From: Candidatus Omnitrophota bacterium
Lineage (GTDB): Bacteria; Omnitrophota; Gorgyraeia; Aquiviventales; Aquiviventaceae
Reading direction: 5' to 3'
Assembly (NCBI GenBank): GCA_016198905.1
Contig: JACQHR010000018.1
Coordinates: forward strand, 1 to 35,440
Length of the DNA stretch: 35,440 nucleotides
In this document: positions 32,160-35,440 of the stretch, in pieces
Numbering within the stretch: position 1 is the first letter of the stretch
How the letters are laid out: each line of letters starts with the position of its first letter
Notes under the pieces: model-generated
Databases searched by the model: none
Told to the model about the DNA's origin: nothing
What the model saw: only the letters and a program-made list of their open reading frames with translations
Translations under genes and position numbers: made by a program

Positions 32160-32765
32160 CTAGAGGTTCAGCCCGATGGATTGCAGATCCTGCTCGAGCT
32201 GTTGGCTGTTTTCAAACCGAATAGCCTTCAAGCCGACGCTGCGGCCCGCATCGACGAGCTCGGGCCGGTCATCGATGTAGACCGCCTCGCCCGCTTTTGC
32301 CTTCGCCCGCTCAAGCGCCAGGAAGTAGATCTGGGGGTCCGGCTTGCGCAGACCGACGTCGCAAGAGGCAATCCAATCATTGAAAAAGGACAGGTTGGGA
32401 ATCGTCGTCTTGATGTGCTGGATGTGGAGCTCGTTGGTGTTGGAGAGCGCCATGATCTGATGCCGTTTTCGCAGCCGGTGCATGATCTGGGTGACGTCGC
32501 GATTCTCCGTGAAGATGTCGTTCCATGAGCGCACGAATTGCTCGTACGTCCATGAGAGCTGCAGCTTCCGCTTGAGCCCTTCGTAATACGCTTGGGGGCG
32601 GATGCGGCCCAACTCAAAGGGCAGCAACAGCTCCTGGTCGTACACGGCCTTCTGCACCTCGTCGAAGGGGCGCCCCAGCAGCGTCGCCACTTGATGGACC
32701 AGGCGATCCGCATCGAACTCCACGACCACGCCCCCGAGATCGCAAAAAATCACCGAATAGTGCAT
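32160..32765 (-). CDS. HAD-IA family hydrolase
   Basis: The 201-aa protein has the HAD motifs: CDLGGVVVEFD (motif I, with the nucleophile Asp; the second Asp is replaced by Gly as in the DLGGV group), ALSNTNELH (motif II), KPDPQIYFLALERA (motif III Lys) and YIDDRPELVDAG (motif IV). It is a phosphatase-like enzyme, close in style to sugar-phosphate or nucleotide phosphatases; the substrate is unknown. Its ATG overlaps the MscS stop (TGATG). The ferredoxin gene follows. Confidence 0.9.
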   Translation of the reverse strand: MHYSVIFCDLGGVVVEFDADRLVHQVATLLGRPFDEVQKAVYDQELLLPFELGRIRPQAYYEGLKRKLQLSWTYEQFVRSWNDIFTENRDVTQIMHRLRKRHQIMALSNTNELHIQHIKTTIPNLSFFNDWIASCDVGLRKPDPQIYFLALERAKAKAGEAVYIDDRPELVDAGRSVGLKAIRFENSQQLEQDLQSIGLNL

Positions 32766-33814
32766 CACACGCTCTTGGAGTAGACGACCTGCGTCGGATA
32801 CGGAATGACGATGCCCTCTTGCTGATACCGCACATGCAGCCGCTTGATGAACTCGTGCTTGATGAGGTACTGATCCCCGAACGTTTTCACTCGGAGCACG
32901 GCGGTGAAATTGATGCTGGATGGGCCAAACGCATTGAAGCGAATGATCGGATCGAAGGTCGGAATGCCTCCCGCGACCTGACGCATGACCTCGCGCCCAA
33001 CATCGATGGTGACGCTTTCGACCCGCGCAAGGTCGCTGCCGTACTCCACGCCGACTTCAATCGTGACGACCATTTCCCGCGTCGGGCGGTCATAGTTCGT
33101 GATGATCGCTTCTCCAAGTTTCTTGTTGGGGACATAAACCATGTTGTTTGGCGGCAATAAGATTTGGGTCGCGCGCCACCCGATATCCTCCACGTACCCC
33201 TCTTGCCCCGAATCGAGCTTGATGTAATCGCCCACGCGAATCTGACGGGCGAGCGTCAGATAAAATCCGGAAAACAGATTGGTCAGCGTATCTTGCAGCG
33301 CGAGCGCAACGGCCAACCCACCGATCCCCAACGCGGTTAAGAGCGGCACGATCGACACCCCGAGCCCGTGCAGAATGGTCAGCCCGCCGAGGATGAGGAC
33401 GAGCAGCGAGGCGATGTTTCTGGTCAGACTCGTCACCGGAAGCGCGTGCTGGAACTGCGCGCTGTAGAGCAGCGTCAGCCGCCCCGCTAGATCGGCAAAG
33501 AGCAAGGTCACCGAGGTCCAACCAAGCACATAGATGACGTTATTGAGGATCTTATGCACGTGCTCGGGAAGGCTCCAAAAATCCAGGGCGATGTAGAGCC
33601 CAAAGAGCAGGCTCCACATCGGGATGCCCTTGCGCAGCATCTCTACGGCCACTTCATCCCATTTCCACGCCGTCTTTTCCGCCCAGGCGGAGAGCCGACG
33701 GCAGACGGTGCGCGCAAGGAACCGCCCGATGAGATAGATGGCCAGCAGCGCGATCAACGACCAGATGCCCTGCTGCGCCCAGTCCGGCAGATGTGAAAGG
33801 TAATCAAGAATCAT
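32765..33814 (-). CDS. MscS-family mechanosensitive channel
   Basis: The 349-aa protein has four to five N-terminal hydrophobic helices (to about residue 170), then GIGGLAVALALQDTLTNLFSGFYLTLARQIRVGDYI, the pore-lining helix and start of the MscS beta domain, and a C-terminal alpha/beta domain (GYVEDIGWRATQIL, then PNKKLGEAIITNY). It would release solutes when membrane tension rises. GAGGCGCC precedes the ATG. The erpA terminator lies just 28 nt upstream, so it may need its own promoter or read-through. Confidence 0.93.
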   Translation of the reverse strand: MILDYLSHLPDWAQQGIWSLIALLAIYLIGRFLARTVCRRLSAWAEKTAWKWDEVAVEMLRKGIPMWSLLFGLYIALDFWSLPEHVHKILNNVIYVLGWTSVTLLFADLAGRLTLLYSAQFQHALPVTSLTRNIASLLVLILGGLTILHGLGVSIVPLLTALGIGGLAVALALQDTLTNLFSGFYLTLARQIRVGDYIKLDSGQEGYVEDIGWRATQILLPPNNMVYVPNKKLGEAIITNYDRPTREMVVTIEVGVEYGSDLARVESVTIDVGREVMRQVAGGIPTFDPIIRFNAFGPSSINFTAVLRVKTFGDQYLIKHEFIKRLHVRYQQEGIVIPYPTQVVYSKSV

Positions 33815-33841
33815 GGCGCCTCATCTCTAATCTCAGGGGAG

Positions 33842-33876
33842 AAAAAGAAGGCCTCACAGGTTGCGCGAGAGCCTTC
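33842..33876 (-). terminator. Intrinsic terminator after the erpA-like gene
   Basis: On the minus strand GAAGGC (33871-33876) pairs with GCCTTC (33847-33852) and the extended stem is followed by TTTTTC (33846-33841). It lies 20 nt after the erpA-like stop codon. Confidence 0.75.
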
Positions 33877-33895
33877 GTGATGAAATCGGCAGGAG

Positions 33896-34222
33896 TTACG
33901 TCGTAAACGAGGTGCCGCACCCGCACGACTTCTTGGCCAACGGATTGTTGAACTGAAATCCGCCGCCCATGATGGCGTTCTTGTAGTCAATCGTCGTGCC
34001 GTCAAGGTAGAGGTGGCTCTTGGCATCGATCAGAATCTTGATCCCATCCTGCTCAAACGTGGTGTCGTACTGCTTCGGGGTGGCGTCCTCAATGCCCAAC
34101 ACGTACGTCATGCCCGAACAGCCCCCACCTTTGACGCCGATACGAAGACCAAGGTTTGGCTTGCTCTCCTGCTCGATCAATCGCCGGGCTTCCTGCGCAG
34201 CAGTTTGGGTCAGCGTAATCAT
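33896..34222 (-). CDS. erpA: Iron-sulfur cluster insertion protein (ErpA/IscA A-type carrier)
   Basis: The 108-aa protein is an A-type carrier with the three conserved cysteines: C35 in GGGCSGMTY and C100/C102 in SCGCGTSF. The middle has DYKNAIMGGGFQFNNP, as in ErpA/IscA. It receives iron-sulfur clusters and passes them to apo-proteins. No isc or suf genes are near. A good promoter (34251-34279) and a GAAGGAGGG ribosome site precede the ATG, and a terminator follows, so it is a single-gene unit. Confidence 0.95.
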   Translation of the reverse strand: MITLTQTAAQEARRLIEQESKPNLGLRIGVKGGGCSGMTYVLGIEDATPKQYDTTFEQDGIKILIDAKSHLYLDGTTIDYKNAIMGGGFQFNNPLAKKSCGCGTSFTT

Positions 34223-34225
34223 CGT

Positions 34226-34672
34226 TTACCCTCCTTCGTTAAGTGACGCGATTATACCACGACGCTGAGGGCCAGACAATCGCCCTGACAGGATCGCCAG
34301 CAGCGGACGGTTCGCCGGAGGAAACCGGTAGCGCCGCAACTGGCCGGGCGTCACCCATCGAAGGGCTTGCGCATCGAGCGGGCGCGGAGTGCCGCGCGCA
34401 ATCCGGCATTGGAACACGTTGAACGTGATGGTCGCAGCCTTGTAGCGATGGCGCAAACGTGTGAACGGCTTCAGCGCCGTCACTGCGAGACCCAACTCTT
34501 CCTTCAGCTCCCGTCGCAGGCACGTTTCCCACGATTCGCCTGGCTCGCACTTGCCGCCTGGAAACTCCCAATACCCTCCGAGGAACGCGCCTGCTCGACG
34601 CCGGCAAATCAAATAGCGTCCTTGCCGGCTAATGACGGCGAGTGCGACGTGAATAGTTCGTCGTGTGGCCAT
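34226..34672 (-). CDS. mutT: MutT-like Nudix hydrolase
   Basis: The 148-aa protein has the full Nudix box GGKCEPGESWETCLRRELKEELGL (about residues 39-62), with R-E-L-x-E-E-x-G. It begins HVALAVISRQGRYLICRRRAGAFLGGYWEFPGG, the MutT pattern, and could cleave 8-oxo-dGTP. The first 44 nt overlap the mutY gene. Because full MutY proteins carry a MutT-like C-terminal domain and this MutY lacks one, the protein may be that domain encoded separately. Substrate not proven. Confidence 0.9.
   Translation of the reverse strand: MATRRTIHVALAVISRQGRYLICRRRAGAFLGGYWEFPGGKCEPGESWETCLRRELKEELGLAVTALKPFTRLRHRYKAATITFNVFQCRIARGTPRPLDAQALRWVTPGQLRRYRFPPANRPLLAILSGRLSGPQRRGIIASLNEGG
34251..34279 (-). promoter_or_regulatory. 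Promoter of the erpA-like gene
   Basis: On the minus strand TTGTCT (34274-34279) and TATAAT (34251-34256) are 17 bp apart, inside the end of the mutT gene, 28 nt before the ATG at 34222. Confidence 0.8.
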
Positions 34673-35330
34673 TGCGCGTCAGAGGATAGCTGCGGCACGT
34701 CTTGCGCAACGTGCAGGTCGGACATCGCGGGGCGCGCGCCGTGCAGACCATCGCGCCAAAATCCATCATTGCTTGGTTGATGGCATACCCTTTCCCCGTT
34801 GGGATCACCGCCTCGGCTAACTGCCACAATCGACGCTGCAGCGGCCCCTTGCTGCCCTGAGACTTCAGACCAAAGTATCGTAAGAGCAGCCGCGCGACAT
34901 TCGTGTCCACGATCGGTGCATCTTTCTCGAAGGCAAAACTCAGCACCGCCCCGGCCGTGTAGCGGCCGACGCCATCCATCGCGAGGAGCCCGTCATAGGA
35001 ATCTGGGATTTGGCCGCCGTGGTCGCGCAGCGCGCGCTGGGCAATCCGCCGCAATCGTATGGGACGAATATTGTATCCGAGTGGATACCAGACACGCCGC
35101 AGCTCGGTCGTGCGGGCGCGCGCCAACTCCTCAATGGTGGGATAGCGCCGGAGAAACTCGTGGTACTTCGGCAGGACCCGATCGACCTGCGTCTGCTGCA
35201 GCATGACCTCGGAGACGAGAATCTTGTACGGATCGCGTGTCTCGCGCCAGGGCAGCTTGCGCTGATGGACGCGATACCATGCGAGCAATCGTCGCTGAAA
35301 CGCGCGCAGAGCACTCGAAGCGGCCATCAT
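34629..35330 (-). CDS. mutY: A/G-specific adenine glycosylase (short MutY)
   Basis: The 233-aa protein has the MutY glycosylase core: E41 in ILVSEVMLQQTQV (catalytic acid), the helix-hairpin-helix MDGVGRYTAGAVLSF, D142 in PIVDTNVARLLLRY (catalytic Asp) and the 4Fe-4S cysteines C196, C203, C206 and C212. It removes adenine paired with 8-oxoguanine. The usual C-terminal MutT-like domain (to about 350 aa) is missing; instead a separate MutT-like gene overlaps its end. ATG 35330 or 35327 both fit. A promoter at 35340-35368 lies upstream. Confidence 0.94.
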   Translation of the reverse strand: MMAASSALRAFQRRLLAWYRVHQRKLPWRETRDPYKILVSEVMLQQTQVDRVLPKYHEFLRRYPTIEELARARTTELRRVWYPLGYNIRPIRLRRIAQRALRDHGGQIPDSYDGLLAMDGVGRYTAGAVLSFAFEKDAPIVDTNVARLLLRYFGLKSQGSKGPLQRRLWQLAEAVIPTGKGYAINQAMMDFGAMVCTARAPRCPTCTLRKTCRSYPLTRNGHTTNYSRRTRRH

Positions 35331-35339
35331 GGACGCTTC

Positions 35340-35368
35340 ACGATAGCAAAGCGCCTGCGCGCCGTCAA
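35340..35368 (-). promoter_or_regulatory. Promoter of mutY
   Basis: On the minus strand TTGACG (35363-35368) and TATCGT (35340-35345) are 17 bp apart. Only about 9 nt separate the -10 box from the start codon, so the leader is very short. Confidence 0.6.
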
Positions 35369-35407
35369 CGCGCGATCGCGCCTCGTGTTGGTGACGGTCA
35401 AGTGTGG

Positions 35408-35440
35408 CGGGTGACGCGGAGCCGAGGCCCCCACGGCCGC
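35408..35440. repeat. Structured dispersed element, copy C (cut by the window end)
   Basis: CGGGTGACGCGGAGCC matches 9569-9583 in copy A exactly, then a 2-base difference, then GGCCCCCAC as in copy A, then GGCCGC to the window edge. This is the left arm of a third copy; the core and right arm would lie beyond 35440. Confidence 0.75.

Overview
The window looks like chromosomal DNA of a GC-rich, didermic, free-living bacterium, probably from a metagenome-type lineage. Pointers are a PEP-CTERM protein (14183-14863), a TIGR04073-type exosortase-associated protein (25884-26273), Ni-superoxide dismutase, sigma-54 promoters and a c-di-GMP riboswitch. Omnitrophota or another PVC-related or Nitrospirota-like phylum would fit, but nothing here fixes the phylum. 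No rRNA, tRNA, CRISPR array, phage block or complete insertion sequence was seen.

Layout. 1-1.9 kb: a plus-strand pair, an unknown membrane protein and an HTTM-DCC protein. 1.9-3.4 kb: an exported AmrB-AmrA fusion. 3.5-4.1 kb: a cold-shock gene with a long structured leader and a strong terminator. 4.1-7.1 kb: typA, a small membrane protein and an NAD-kinase-like gene. 7.2-9.5 kb: a CmoA-type carboxy-SAM synthase coupled to a membrane methyltransferase, then an exported cyclophilin. 9.7-12.2 kb: an RF-like rescue factor, a two-gene ABC exporter and a cupin. 12.2-14.9 kb: a 54-aa protein, an AsmA-like protein and the PEP-CTERM protein. 15.4-16.1 kb: a HigBA-like toxin-antitoxin pair. 16.2-18.7 kb: a secreted basic protein, a ZIP transporter, and sodX with sodN. 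18.8-24.1 kb: a 1697-aa subtilase with beta-propeller and dockerin-like repeats behind a c-di-GMP-I riboswitch. 24.1-25.8 kb: a kinase/ATPase fusion. 25.8-30.8 kb: the TIGR04073 protein, then an overlapping plus-strand series of TM-helix channel protein, VanY-like peptidase, APC permease and CstA. 30.9-35.4 kb: minus-strand membrane proteins, a 2Fe-2S ferredoxin, a HAD hydrolase, an MscS channel, ErpA, and overlapping mutT and mutY.

The strongest non-coding signals are four. (1) The c-di-GMP-I riboswitch has a terminator whose 5' arm lies inside the aptamer, predicting an ON switch for the giant protease. (2) Two sigma-54 promoters, for the PEP-CTERM gene and the basic secreted protein, share an 11-nt upstream box at identical spacing and a leader hairpin with a compensatory base-pair change. 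(3) In the PEP-CTERM leader that hairpin is followed by an intrinsic terminator just before the ribosome site. (4) A roughly 100-bp dispersed element occurs at 9558-9675, at 11792-11889 and, cut by the window end, at 35408-35440. It has an invariant 41-nt core and flanking helices that change sequence but keep pairing.

Together the window suggests a surface/exopolysaccharide programme (PEP-CTERM sorting, c-di-GMP control, a large exported protease) embedded among housekeeping genes. The exosortase itself and the sigma-54 activator are not in this window.
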